Assembly: GCA_016213695.1 (NCBI GenBank)
Contig: JACQZV010000027.1
Location: 1-38,986 of the forward strand
Reading direction: 5' to 3'
Source of the DNA: Acidobacteriota bacterium
GTDB taxonomy: Bacteria > Acidobacteriota > Vicinamibacteria > Vicinamibacterales > UBA2999
DNA: 38,986 bases
This document shows positions 30,082-38,063 of this stretch, piece by piece; position 1 is the stretch's first letter, and the number at the start of each line of letters is the position of its first letter. Both the position numbers and the translations under genes were made by a program. The notes beneath the pieces were generated by a model. It made no database searches. It was given only the letters and a program-made list of their open reading frames with translations, and was not told the DNA's origin.

Positions 30082-31254
30082 ATGCGGGGAGTGCGGCGGG
30101 TTGTGCTCGTGGGGGCGGCAGCGGTACTGATCGGCGTGGCGGGCGTGGTGGTCGCCGGCGCGGCGGCCCAGGGCGCGCCTCCGGCGGCTGCAGGTCAGGC
30201 GCCGCCGATGGCGGAGACCGTGTTCAAGAACGTCCAGGTGCTCAAAGGCATCCCGGTGGACGAGTTCATGGACACGATGGGCATGTTTGCCGCAGCGACG
30301 ACCAAGGACTGCACCGGCTGTCACGCGCCCGAAGTGCTCACCGCGAGCCGCGACGCGTTCGCGAAAGAGACGCCGATGATTCAGCGCGCCCGGCAGATGG
30401 TGGTCATGATGAACACCATCAACCGCACCTACTTCCGCGGAGAGCGGCGGGTGACCTGCTATACCTGCCACAGCGCCACGTCCAATCCGCAGCGTGTGCC
30501 CAACCTCTCGATTCAGTACGGCACGCCGCCGGGCGACAATCCCGACACGATGGATTTCGTCGCGATCCCCGAGGACGCGAACCGGGTCGATCAGATCTTC
30601 GGCAAGTACGTCCAGGCGATCGGCGGCGCCCAGCGCTGGGCGGCGGCGGCCAGCTTTGCTGCCTCGGGCACCTACGCCGGCTGGGATACCTCGCGCTCCG
30701 AGGTGCCTGTGGATTTCTTCGGCAAGGCCCCGAACCAGCTGACGACCGTCGTGCACCGGCGCGAGGGCAACAACACGTGGGTGTTCGACGGCGGGAACTT
30801 CTGGTACGCAGGAGTCGACGCCGCGGTGCCGAATTTCACGATGACGTACACCGGAGGCAACCTCGCGGGCGCGCGCATTGATGCGATGGTGATGAACAAC
30901 CCCACGCTGCTCCAGAAGGCGTTCAGCCGCTGGCAGGTCAGCGAGAACGTCATCGACGACAAGCCCGTCCTCGTGCTCCAGGGGACCAACCAGGGGCAGC
31001 CGCCGGTCAACCTGTTTTTTGACGAGTCAGGCCTCCTTGTCCGGCTGATCCGCTGGAGTGACACGGCGGTGGGCCCCGTGCCGACGCAGTTCGATTTTTC
31101 GGATTACCGGGAAGTGGGAGGCGTTCGCAGGCCGTTCCATTGGGTGAAGGCGTGGACGAACAACCAGGTCGTATTCGTGCTCAAGGACGTGCGGACGAAC
31201 GCGCCGATCGAGGCGTCGCGGTTTGCCAGGCCGGCGCCGATCGCGCTGAAGTAG
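30082..31254 (+). CDS. Exported diheme c-type cytochrome, reaction-centre-cytochrome-like N-terminus
   Basis: A 390-residue periplasmic protein in two parts. After a signal peptide (to about residue 30), residues 40-145 carry two heme motifs, CTGCH (C77, C80, H81) and CYTCH (C126, C129, H130). They sit in a context, NVQVLKGIPVDEFMDTMGMF...RARQMVVMMNTINRTYF, that resembles photosynthetic reaction-centre cytochrome c subunits, where a Met on each preceding helix is the sixth heme ligand. Non-photosynthetic acidobacteria carry many such halves. Residues about 175-390 are a beta-rich domain with no Cys, of LolA/LolB-like character (GTYAGWDTSRSEVPVDFFGKAPNQL). A role in periplasmic electron transfer coupled to substrate binding is likely; partner unknown. 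It follows the palindrome pair and precedes a promoter-containing gap. Confidence 0.87.
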   Translation: MRGVRRVVLVGAAAVLIGVAGVVVAGAAAQGAPPAAAGQAPPMAETVFKNVQVLKGIPVDEFMDTMGMFAAATTKDCTGCHAPEVLTASRDAFAKETPMIQRARQMVVMMNTINRTYFRGERRVTCYTCHSATSNPQRVPNLSIQYGTPPGDNPDTMDFVAIPEDANRVDQIFGKYVQAIGGAQRWAAAASFAASGTYAGWDTSRSEVPVDFFGKAPNQLTTVVHRREGNNTWVFDGGNFWYAGVDAAVPNFTMTYTGGNLAGARIDAMVMNNPTLLQKAFSRWQVSENVIDDKPVLVLQGTNQGQPPVNLFFDESGLLVRLIRWSDTAVGPVPTQFDFSDYREVGGVRRPFHWVKAWTNNQVVFVLKDVRTNAPIEASRFARPAPIALK

Positions 31255-31391
31255 CGCGGGGTCGTGCGACGCGAGTCGGCGCCCGCCAGTCGGCTGTGGC
31301 GTGGTTGCGGGAACGTTGACGTGAGCGTATCGTTGCGGTAACGTCGCCCGTAACCAGATAGAGGTCGTCGCATTTCCAGGAGGCAACGGTG
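31255..31391 (+). promoter_or_regulatory. Promoter region ahead of the DUF6152 gene
   Basis: TTGACG (31316-31321), a 17-nt spacer and TAACGT (31339-31344) form a sigma-70-like promoter with predicted start near 31351. AGGAGG (31378-31383) then serves the downstream gene. The rest of the 137-bp gap shows nothing else recognisable. Confidence 0.5.
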
Positions 31392-31829
31392 ATGAAGTAC
31401 ACGTTTGGCGCGGCAGCCGTGCTCGGGACGCTGCTGCTCGGCGGGGTTTCGCTGTCGGCGCACCACGCGCTGCAGGCGCAGTTCGACACGGAGAAGCCGC
31501 TGTCGCTGAAAGGCACCTTGTCCCGCATGGAGTGGATTAATCCCCATGCCTACTTCTGGTTCGACGTGAAGGACGACAAGGGCGAAGTGAAGCAGTGGGG
31601 CGCGGAGACGGTCGGCCCGGCGGCGCTTCGACAGGCCGGCTTCCTGCGCGGCCCGGCGTCGTTCCGGATCGGCGACACGTACACGTTCGAAGGGTTCTCC
31701 GCCAAGGACGGCGGGGAGCGGATCTTCACCACGGCGATCCTGTTCGCGGACGGCCGGAAGGTCCAGATCTGGTTCGGCGACGCCAGCGGCCAGGGCGGAC
31801 CGGCCGGCACGGCGCCCGCGGCGCGCTGA
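31392..31829 (+). CDS. DUF6152-family exported protein
   Basis: A 145-residue small exported protein. The signal peptide MKYTFGAAAVLGTLLLGGVSLSA is followed directly by HHALQAQFD, the His-His start of mature DUF6152 proteins. KGTLSRMEWINPHAYFWFDV (W-x-N-P-H) follows, the family hallmark. The mature protein is a single small beta-barrel; the paired and NPH histidines could bind a metal (inference). Function undescribed. The AGGAGG serves either GTG 31389 (5-nt spacer) or ATG 31392 (8-nt spacer); I choose the ATG. These proteins commonly sit beside 'PDLSGVW' proteins, as here with the next gene 42 bp downstream. Confidence 0.82.
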   Translation: MKYTFGAAAVLGTLLLGGVSLSAHHALQAQFDTEKPLSLKGTLSRMEWINPHAYFWFDVKDDKGEVKQWGAETVGPAALRQAGFLRGPASFRIGDTYTFEGFSAKDGGERIFTTAILFADGRKVQIWFGDASGQGGPAGTAPAAR

Positions 31830-31871
31830 CCGGCGAGTCAGACCGACGACGGACATGAGGAGCGTCGCATC

Positions 31872-32750
31872 ATGAAGCAGCGATTCGTCTTTGCCAGTAT
31901 CGGTGTGGTGATTGCGGCCAGCTGGCTGCTGTCGACCGACGTGGCCGCCCAGGGATTTGGGGGAGGGCCGTCAGCGGCCGCCCTCAAGGAAGCAGCGTCG
32001 TCGCCGACACCCAAGCGGACCGACGGCGTTCCCGACTTCAGCGGGATTTGGGTGCAGACGCGTCGGCGCGGGGAGAATCTGCCGGCGGCGTTCGATCCGA
32101 AGACCGGCAGCTACAGCAATGTCCTCCGCAGCCGGACTGGACGCCCGATCGACTTCGAGCGCGATTCCGGGGTCAGACAGCGCGTGGTGCCGCGCGAGGC
32201 GAGGCCGTGGTACAAGCCCCAGTACTGGGAGCGCGTGCGGTTCAACGACGTGAACGGGCACTCGCTCGAGGCTCCGGACCCGGAGTTTCAGTGCATGCCC
32301 GAGGGCGTGCCCCGCATCGGCCTGCCGCAGGAGATCGTGCAGACCGACCGACAGATGATCTTTCTCTATCCGCTGCACATCCGCCGGATCTATATCGACG
32401 GCCGCCCGCACCCGCCCGAAAGCCAGTGGATCGGCACCTGGTTCGGCCATTCGGTCGGACGCTGGGAAGGCGACACGCTCGTGATCGACACGGTTGACTT
32501 CAACGGCCTCGAGTGGCTCGGCTGGCCCGGCTGGATCACCAGTCCGGACAAGCACGTCGTCGAACGGATCACGCGCAAGGGCAATACGCTCACGTGGGGC
32601 GCGACCGTCGACGATTCGATTTTTCTGCGGCCCTGGACGGCGGCACCGATGACGCGGGTGTTCAACACCAATCCACAGGCGGAGCTCGAAGAGCCCCTGC
32701 CGTGCGTCGAGCGGGACCTGGGGCATATCGTCACGAAGGAGCGCGGATAG
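31872..32750 (+). CDS. Exported 'PDLSGVW'-family protein (copy 3)
   Basis: A 292-residue exported protein of unknown function, third member of the family in this window. The signal peptide MKQRFVFASIGVVIAASWLLSTDVAAQ precedes DGVPDFSGIWVQ. The family core follows: FQCMPEGVPRIGLPQEIVQ with the Cys before G-V-P-R, GRWEGDTLVIDTVDFNGLEW, and HVVERITRKGNTLTW. Compared with copies 1 and 2 it keeps the Cys and has an additional FNDVNGHSLEAPDPEF loop and a second Cys near the C-terminus (PLPCVERDLGH). The stop codon is one base from the start of the next gene, so the two are very probably co-translated. Confidence 0.77.
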   Translation: MKQRFVFASIGVVIAASWLLSTDVAAQGFGGGPSAAALKEAASSPTPKRTDGVPDFSGIWVQTRRRGENLPAAFDPKTGSYSNVLRSRTGRPIDFERDSGVRQRVVPREARPWYKPQYWERVRFNDVNGHSLEAPDPEFQCMPEGVPRIGLPQEIVQTDRQMIFLYPLHIRRIYIDGRPHPPESQWIGTWFGHSVGRWEGDTLVIDTVDFNGLEWLGWPGWITSPDKHVVERITRKGNTLTWGATVDDSIFLRPWTAAPMTRVFNTNPQAELEEPLPCVERDLGHIVTKERG

Positions 32751-32751
32751 G

Positions 32752-33600
32752 ATGCGAAGGTACGCCGCACTGGTGGGAGTCACGCTGGCCGTGCTGACGT
32801 GGGCGGCGCCCGCCCGCGCGCAGGAGACCGATCTGAAGAAGGTCTCCTACAACATGGCCAACAACCTCGGCATGCTCCGCACGCTCCGCGAGGTCGATTC
32901 GCTCATGACGGTCGAGTTCTGGGGCAGCGGCACGATGCGGGACGTCGGCGCAAAGACCATCGGCCCGGTCGTGCAGCTCAAGAGCGTCTACGGCCAGCTC
33001 GCCTACGACTTTCCGGGCATGCGCGTCGAGTACGTGCGCTCGACCGGCGAGCGTGAAATCCAGGTCGTCAGCGGGATGTTCGCGTGGAATGAAATCGACA
33101 AGATCGGCGGCGGGCTCGACCCGGCCTGGGGTCGCGCGACGCCGGCGTTGGAGGCCCTCTCCGAGCGGCTTCTCCGTCTCTGGACGACGCCCTTCGGCGT
33201 GGTGAAGGCGGCGCGGGCGGCCGGCGAGAAAGCCAAGGTGACGGTTGAAAGCGGCGCGACCGTCGTGACGTTCCCGCTGGCCGGCGGAAAGCCGGACGAC
33301 ACGGTCTACATGGTCGTGGGCGATCTGGAGGGGACGCCCGTCAAGCTGACGCTCGACGCCAGCTACCGTCCCTCGCGTGTCGAGGTGCGCTATCGCGATC
33401 GCACCTACGTCACCACCTACGCCGATTACGGCGACCTCAACGACGCGGACTACAAGGCCGACATTTTTTTCCCGGCGCGCATCATGCGTACCGTCGACGG
33501 CCAGTCCGTGCTCGACTTGACGATTCAGAGAACCAATACCTACAACCCGTACGTCATCATGCCGGTGCCGGACAGCGTTCAGAAGGTGGCCGCGCGATAA
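32752..33600 (+). CDS. Exported protein of unknown function, LolA-like beta-rich
   Basis: A 282-residue protein with a clean signal peptide (MRRYAALVGVTLAVLTWAAPARAQ). The mature region alternates short beta-type strands (LMTVEFWGSGTMRDVG, QVVSGMFAWNE, YMVVGDLEGTPVKLTL) and has no Cys after the signal. I do not recognise a named family. The organisation resembles the C-terminal half of the diheme cytochrome at 30082-31254 (start LR..DSLMTVEFWGSGT versus AAASFAASGTYAG; both with an F-W/Y pair after a VF/MF strand), and the fold of LolA/LolB-type lipoprotein carriers; both comparisons are by eye. Starting one base after the previous stop, it is probably translated with the 'PDLSGVW' copy 3 as a functional pair. 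Confidence 0.65.
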   Translation: MRRYAALVGVTLAVLTWAAPARAQETDLKKVSYNMANNLGMLRTLREVDSLMTVEFWGSGTMRDVGAKTIGPVVQLKSVYGQLAYDFPGMRVEYVRSTGEREIQVVSGMFAWNEIDKIGGGLDPAWGRATPALEALSERLLRLWTTPFGVVKAARAAGEKAKVTVESGATVVTFPLAGGKPDDTVYMVVGDLEGTPVKLTLDASYRPSRVEVRYRDRTYVTTYADYGDLNDADYKADIFFPARIMRTVDGQSVLDLTIQRTNTYNPYVIMPVPDSVQKVAAR

Positions 33601-33733
33601 CGATTCATTCAGAGTTCCGGGCCACGATGTTTCCCTCGCCTGGACGCACCAGTTCTTCCGCCCTTATACGTTGGCCGGCCTCGTCGGTGGGGTCGTTTCG
33701 ATCACTGGGGTCTAGGGCACTTGAGGAGGCGCT

Positions 33734-36694
33734 ATGAGAAGACCGAGTATGGGCTGCTGGTTGTTCGCGATCGCGTTGATCGTCGGGTACCCGGCGGCAG
33801 GGTTGGCGCAGGAGGCTGCGCTGACCGGCACGGTGACAGACACCACGGGCGGCGTGCTGCCTGGAGTCACGGTCACGGCCGTTCATGAAGCGACGGGCAA
33901 TACGTTTGAGGTGGTGACGGACGGGACCGGCAGCTTCCGCCTGCCCGTGCGCGTCGGCAGCTATCGGGTGACGGCGCAGTTGCAGGGCTTCCAGACCGTG
34001 ACGCGCACGAACGTGCAGCTGCTGCTCGGGCAGCAGGCGGTCGTGACGCTCGAGCTCGCCCCGGCCACGCTTCAGGAAACGGTGACCGTCACCGGCGAGG
34101 CGCCCCTCATCGACACGACCGAGTCGACCGTCGGCGCCAACATCGACCCGCGCCAGATGGCAGAGCTGCCGATCAACGGCCGCAACTGGATGGACCTGGC
34201 GCTGCTGACGCCGGGCGCGCGGCGCAACGAGTCGGGCGGCTACGTGCAGAACCGCCAGGGCTATTCGCAGACGAACGTCGACGGCCAGCAGGTGACGACG
34301 ATTTACCACTCGGGCGGCGACAACGAGCAGCCGCAGTGGAGCCGTGACGCAATCGGCGAGTTCCAGGTGGTTGCCAACCGGTTCGACGCCACGCAGGGGC
34401 GGTCGAGCGGCATGGTGGTGAACGCGATTACCAAGTCCGGCACCAATACCTTCGCCGGAACCGTGGGCGGCTACTTCCGCAACGACCAGTTCAACTCCGA
34501 GGACTTCGTCGCGCACCGCGTGCTGCCGTACTCGAACCAGCAGACGAGCGGCACGCTCGGAGGTCCGATCGTCAAGGACAAGCTGCATTTCTTCGGCGCC
34601 TACGAGTACGAGCGGGAGCCGAAGACCTTCGTCTACGCGACGCCGTACCCGGCGTTCAACATGGACCTCTCGTTCACCAATCGGGCGCACAAGCCGCTCG
34701 GCCGGGTGGACTGGCAGATCACGCCCCAGACGCGCCTGTGGGCGCGCGTGTCGGGCTACAACCAGTGGTTCTATGAGGGGGGCGGCTCCACGGCCCACCC
34801 GATCAATATGGGGCAGCGCGGCCGCATCACGAGCCAGTACACCGGCAGTCTCACGCAGGTGCTGAGCAACAGGGCCGTCAACGAGGTCAAAGGTGGCGCC
34901 ACGTACTACGAGCGGCGCGACAGTTCGGCGGTCGCCACATGGAAGGGGCAGCGGCCGCTGCCGTACCATCCGGTGCTCGAGGGTGGCACGGTGCTCGTGA
35001 GCGTGCGGGGGTTCACGATCGGCACGAGCCCGCTGAACATCATCCAGAACACGGCGAACGTCCGCGACGATTTCACGACCTCGTACGAGTTCCATGGTCG
35101 CCACGATGTCAAGATCGGCGGCGAGTACATGCGGTTCTTCAACGATTTCCGCTGGTGCCTGCGCTGCATGGGCAGCATCGATGCGACCGGTGGCAACGCG
35201 CCGTCGGCCGCGGCCCTGCAGACGATGTTCCCGGTGTGGAACGACGCGTCCACCTGGAACCTGCAGCCGCTGCTGCCGATCACGCGGTTCGTACAGCACT
35301 CGCTGACGAGCACGGAGCACACCTACGACGTCACCCGCAACCTCGCGTCGGGCTGGGTGCAGGACGACTGGCGGGCCAGTGACCGTCTGACGCTCAATCT
35401 CGGCGTCCGGTGGGACTGGGACAGCAACGGGAACAATGAGGATCTGAAGTTCCTGCCGTGGGTGTCGGGCACCCAGACGCCGCCGATGGCGAATCTGGCG
35501 CCGCGGCTCGGCGTGAACTTCCGCCTCGATGACAGCACCGTGGTTCGCGGCGGCTACGGCGTCTTTTTCGCCTTCCAGCCGAACGACGGCGTGCAGCAGA
35601 CGCAGGGGTATCTCTGCTCGACCGACGCCAACTACTGCGCCCGGTTCGAGAACCAGATCAACCCGGACGGGCGGGCCGACTTTGTGCCGAACTGGTTTGG
35701 CCCCGGCGCCAGCCGTGAAGGCGAGTGGGGCGGGCCGAAGCCGACGGGGCTGGAGGCGGTGGCACGGGCATGCGACGTGAACCACTCGGCGCCGGGCTGC
35801 GTGTACCGGTCGCTGACGCAGGAGGTCAACTACGAGGGCCGGCCGCCGCAGTACGCGCATCAGGCGGGCATCGGCGTGCAGCGGCAGCTGGCGCAGGCGA
35901 TGGCGTTCGAGGCGAATTTCAACTACACGGGCGGCCGCCGTGAAGAAGTCGCCGTCAACGGCAACCTGTCGTATAACCCCGCCACCGGCGCCAATAATCC
36001 GTTCAACGCGGTCAATCTCCGCCCGTTCCCGGACTGGGGGATCGTCAACTTCGAGTGGCTTGCCGGCGAGTCGAACTACTACGGCACCGACTTCAGCCTC
36101 ACGAAGCGGTACGCCGACAACTGGCAGGCGACGGCCAGCTACACGCTGGCCTACTTCAAGGACCAGTTCCCTCGGCGTCAGCAGTGGGTCATCGGCAGCG
36201 ACGGACTCGTCACGCGCCAGCCGATCGGCTTCGCGCTCTCCAGGGACATGGGTGGTGACTACACGTACGCCGAGAGCGACCAGCGCCACCGGTTCACTGC
36301 GAACGGCATCTGGGACGTCGCCCGCGGATTCCAGGTGAGCGGGATCTACTTCTACGGCTCCGGCGAGCGCCGGGCCGTCACCACGGGCGTCGACCGGCGC
36401 AACGAAGCGAGCTTGTCGGAGCAGCGGTTGCGGGCGGACGGGTCAATCGTTCCGCGCAACTCGCTCGTGGGCCAGCCGATCCACCGCGTCGACATGCGGC
36501 TCCAGCAGCGCGTGCCGCTGCCGGGCACGCTGCGGCTCGACGGGATGTTCGAAGTGTTCAACCTGTTCAACCACGCCAACTACGGGTCGTACACGACAAA
36601 CGAGAGCAACGCGCTCTTCGGCCAGCCGTCGTTCAACAGCAACATCGCCTACTGGCCGCGGGTCTTCCAGCTCGGCATCCGGCTGGCGTTCTGA
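33734..36694 (+). CDS. TonB-dependent receptor, Oar-like, with carboxypeptidase-regulatory domain (copy 2)
   Basis: Outer-membrane receptor of 986 residues, paralogous to the one at 21189-24143. The signal peptide ends near GLAQ (residue 24). The regulatory sandwich (GTVTDTTGGVLPGVTVTAVHEATG) spans residues about 27-105, followed by the plug (EAPLIDTTESTVGANIDPRQM, LPINGRNWMDLALL) and the barrel. It ends IRLAF with terminal Phe. Protein-level identity to copy 1 is highest around VLPYSNQQ (plug-barrel junction) and in the last 60 residues (MFEVFNLFNHANYGSYTTNESN). GAGGAGG precedes the ATG at 33734. The 133-bp upstream gap shows no convincing promoter, so read-through from the preceding genes is possible. 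Substrate unknown. Confidence 0.92.
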   Translation: MRRPSMGCWLFAIALIVGYPAAGLAQEAALTGTVTDTTGGVLPGVTVTAVHEATGNTFEVVTDGTGSFRLPVRVGSYRVTAQLQGFQTVTRTNVQLLLGQQAVVTLELAPATLQETVTVTGEAPLIDTTESTVGANIDPRQMAELPINGRNWMDLALLTPGARRNESGGYVQNRQGYSQTNVDGQQVTTIYHSGGDNEQPQWSRDAIGEFQVVANRFDATQGRSSGMVVNAITKSGTNTFAGTVGGYFRNDQFNSEDFVAHRVLPYSNQQTSGTLGGPIVKDKLHFFGAYEYEREPKTFVYATPYPAFNMDLSFTNRAHKPLGRVDWQITPQTRLWARVSGYNQWFYEGGGSTAHPINMGQRGRITSQYTGSLTQVLSNRAVNEVKGGATYYERRDSSAVATWKGQRPLPYHPVLEGGTVLVSVRGFTIGTSPLNIIQNTANVRDDFTTSYEFHGRHDVKIGGEYMRFFNDFRWCLRCMGSIDATGGNAPSAAALQTMFPVWNDASTWNLQPLLPITRFVQHSLTSTEHTYDVTRNLASGWVQDDWRASDRLTLNLGVRWDWDSNGNNEDLKFLPWVSGTQTPPMANLAPRLGVNFRLDDSTVVRGGYGVFFAFQPNDGVQQTQGYLCSTDANYCARFENQINPDGRADFVPNWFGPGASREGEWGGPKPTGLEAVARACDVNHSAPGCVYRSLTQEVNYEGRPPQYAHQAGIGVQRQLAQAMAFEANFNYTGGRREEVAVNGNLSYNPATGANNPFNAVNLRPFPDWGIVNFEWLAGESNYYGTDFSLTKRYADNWQATASYTLAYFKDQFPRRQQWVIGSDGLVTRQPIGFALSRDMGGDYTYAESDQRHRFTANGIWDVARGFQVSGIYFYGSGERRAVTTGVDRRNEASLSEQRLRADGSIVPRNSLVGQPIHRVDMRLQQRVPLPGTLRLDGMFEVFNLFNHANYGSYTTNESNALFGQPSFNSNIAYWPRVFQLGIRLAF

Positions 36695-36700
36695 TCGAGC

Positions 36701-36745
36701 GCCGGGTCCGCGGCGGCCAGAGTCTGAGCCGCCGCGGCACCCGGC
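36701..36745. terminator. Very stable bidirectional hairpin between convergent genes
   Basis: A 17-bp stem interrupted by a single bulged C (36738) pairs 36701-36717 with 36728-36745 around a 10-nt loop (CAGAGTCTGA). It sits in the 73-bp gap between the convergent receptor and glcF genes and can terminate transcription from both sides. There is no U-tract on either strand. Confidence 0.75.
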
Positions 36746-36767
36746 ACGTACTCTGCCTGTATCCCGC

Positions 36768-38060
36768 CTACGTTCCGCGAATCGACTCGTCCAGCAGCTC
36801 AATCGGGTGCACGATGCGCCACTCGTGCCCGAGGCGCCGGCCGGCGGCCGCAATCTGCAGCATGCATCCCGGGTTGCCGGTGGCGATGATGTCGGGCGCC
36901 AGCGCGGCGATGTGACGCGCCTTGCGGGCGCCCAGTTCGGCGGCGGCCTCTGGCTCGACGAGGTTGTAGATGCCCGCGCTGCCGCAGCAGATCTCAGATT
37001 CCACCGGCGCGAGCAGCTCGATGCCCGGAATGCCCTCCAGCAGCGCGCGCGGCTGGGCGCGGACACCCTGCGCATGCGCCAGATGACAGGCGTCGTGGTA
37101 CGCCACCCGCGCCGTGAAGGGATGCCTCGGCGCTCTCGGGTCGCCCAGCTCGACGAGCACCTCCGACACGTCGCGAACCTGCGCGCTGAACGCGCGGGCG
37201 CGTGCGGTCCATGCGGGGTCGTCGGCCAGCAGCTCCCCGTACTCCTTCATGCACGACCCGCAGCCCGCGGCGTTGACGGCGATCCGATCGACACCCGTCG
37301 CCTCGAACACCTCGATGGTGCGGCGGGCGAGCTCGCGCGCCTGTTCGATGTGGCCCGCGTGCAGGGGCAGCGCGCCGCAGCAGCCCTGCCCGCCCGGCGC
37401 GACGACCGTGCAACCCTCCTCGGCGAGCACGTTGACCGTGGCCTGGTTCACGCGCGGGAACGCGAGACGCTGGACGCACCCGGTCAGCAGCCCGACCTTC
37501 AAACGGGCCGGGCCGACCGCGGCGGTCTCCTCCGGCACGCGCGCCGTGAGCCCCGACCATGACACCGGCGGCGCGAGCGTCAGCAGGGCCCGCAGCCGCC
37601 TGGGCAGCAGGGCGAGCGCACCGGTCCGGTCGAGCCGCCGGATGAGCCCTGAGAGGAGCGCCAGGGGAGCCAGCGCGAGGCGCAGGCGGCCGGGGTAGGG
37701 CAGCAGCACGAACAGGAACGCCCGGAACAGGCGATCCGCGGCGGTTCGCCGATGTCGCCGCCCGATCTGCGCACGGGTCCGCTCGATGAGCGGCCCGTAC
37801 TGCACCCCTGATGGACACGCACTGACACACGCCATGCACCCGAGGCAGGTGTCGAAATGCCGCACGAACGGGGCCGACAGGCCGACCCGGTCCTCGAGCG
37901 CGGCTTTCATCAGGTAGATCCGCCCGCGCGGCGAATCCATCTCCTCGTTCCAGAGCAGATACGTGGGGCACGTGGGGAGGCAGAAGCCGCAGTGGACGCA
38001 CGCGTCGATGAGCGTCCGCGACGGCGGATCGACGTTGTCGAAGACCGGACGGGTGTCCAT
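36768..38060 (-). CDS. glcF: Glycolate oxidase iron-sulfur subunit
   Basis: Electron-transfer subunit of glycolate (2-hydroxyacid) oxidase. The 430-residue protein has two N-terminal 4Fe-4S ferredoxin motifs, CVHCGFCLPTCP (C21, C24, C27, C31) and CLGCMACVSACP (C72, C75, C78, C82). Two CCG-type cysteine-rich modules follow: GGQGCCGALPLHAGH with a later CGSCMKEYG, and YHDACHLAHAQG with a later SEICCGSAGIYN. These bind a second set of iron-sulfur or heterodisulfide-type cofactors in GlcF and HdrB. It passes electrons from the flavin subunit to the quinone pool. The ATG at 38060 is 3 bp after the glcE stop, so the two are one operon. glcD would be expected upstream, outside the window. Confidence 0.93.
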   Translation of the reverse strand: MDTRPVFDNVDPPSRTLIDACVHCGFCLPTCPTYLLWNEEMDSPRGRIYLMKAALEDRVGLSAPFVRHFDTCLGCMACVSACPSGVQYGPLIERTRAQIGRRHRRTAADRLFRAFLFVLLPYPGRLRLALAPLALLSGLIRRLDRTGALALLPRRLRALLTLAPPVSWSGLTARVPEETAAVGPARLKVGLLTGCVQRLAFPRVNQATVNVLAEEGCTVVAPGGQGCCGALPLHAGHIEQARELARRTIEVFEATGVDRIAVNAAGCGSCMKEYGELLADDPAWTARARAFSAQVRDVSEVLVELGDPRAPRHPFTARVAYHDACHLAHAQGVRAQPRALLEGIPGIELLAPVESEICCGSAGIYNLVEPEAAAELGARKARHIAALAPDIIATGNPGCMLQIAAAGRRLGHEWRIVHPIELLDESIRGT

Positions 38061-38063
38061 CTG

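Noticed and set aside
30082-31254. Evidence for photosynthesis
   Set aside because: The reaction-centre-like cytochrome region is common in non-photosynthetic acidobacteria, and no pigment or reaction-centre gene is present.
33605-36289. Long minus-strand open frame (about 890 codons) opposite the second receptor
   Set aside because: Same antisense-shadow composition; the plus-strand receptor has signal peptide, ribosome-binding site and family motifs.
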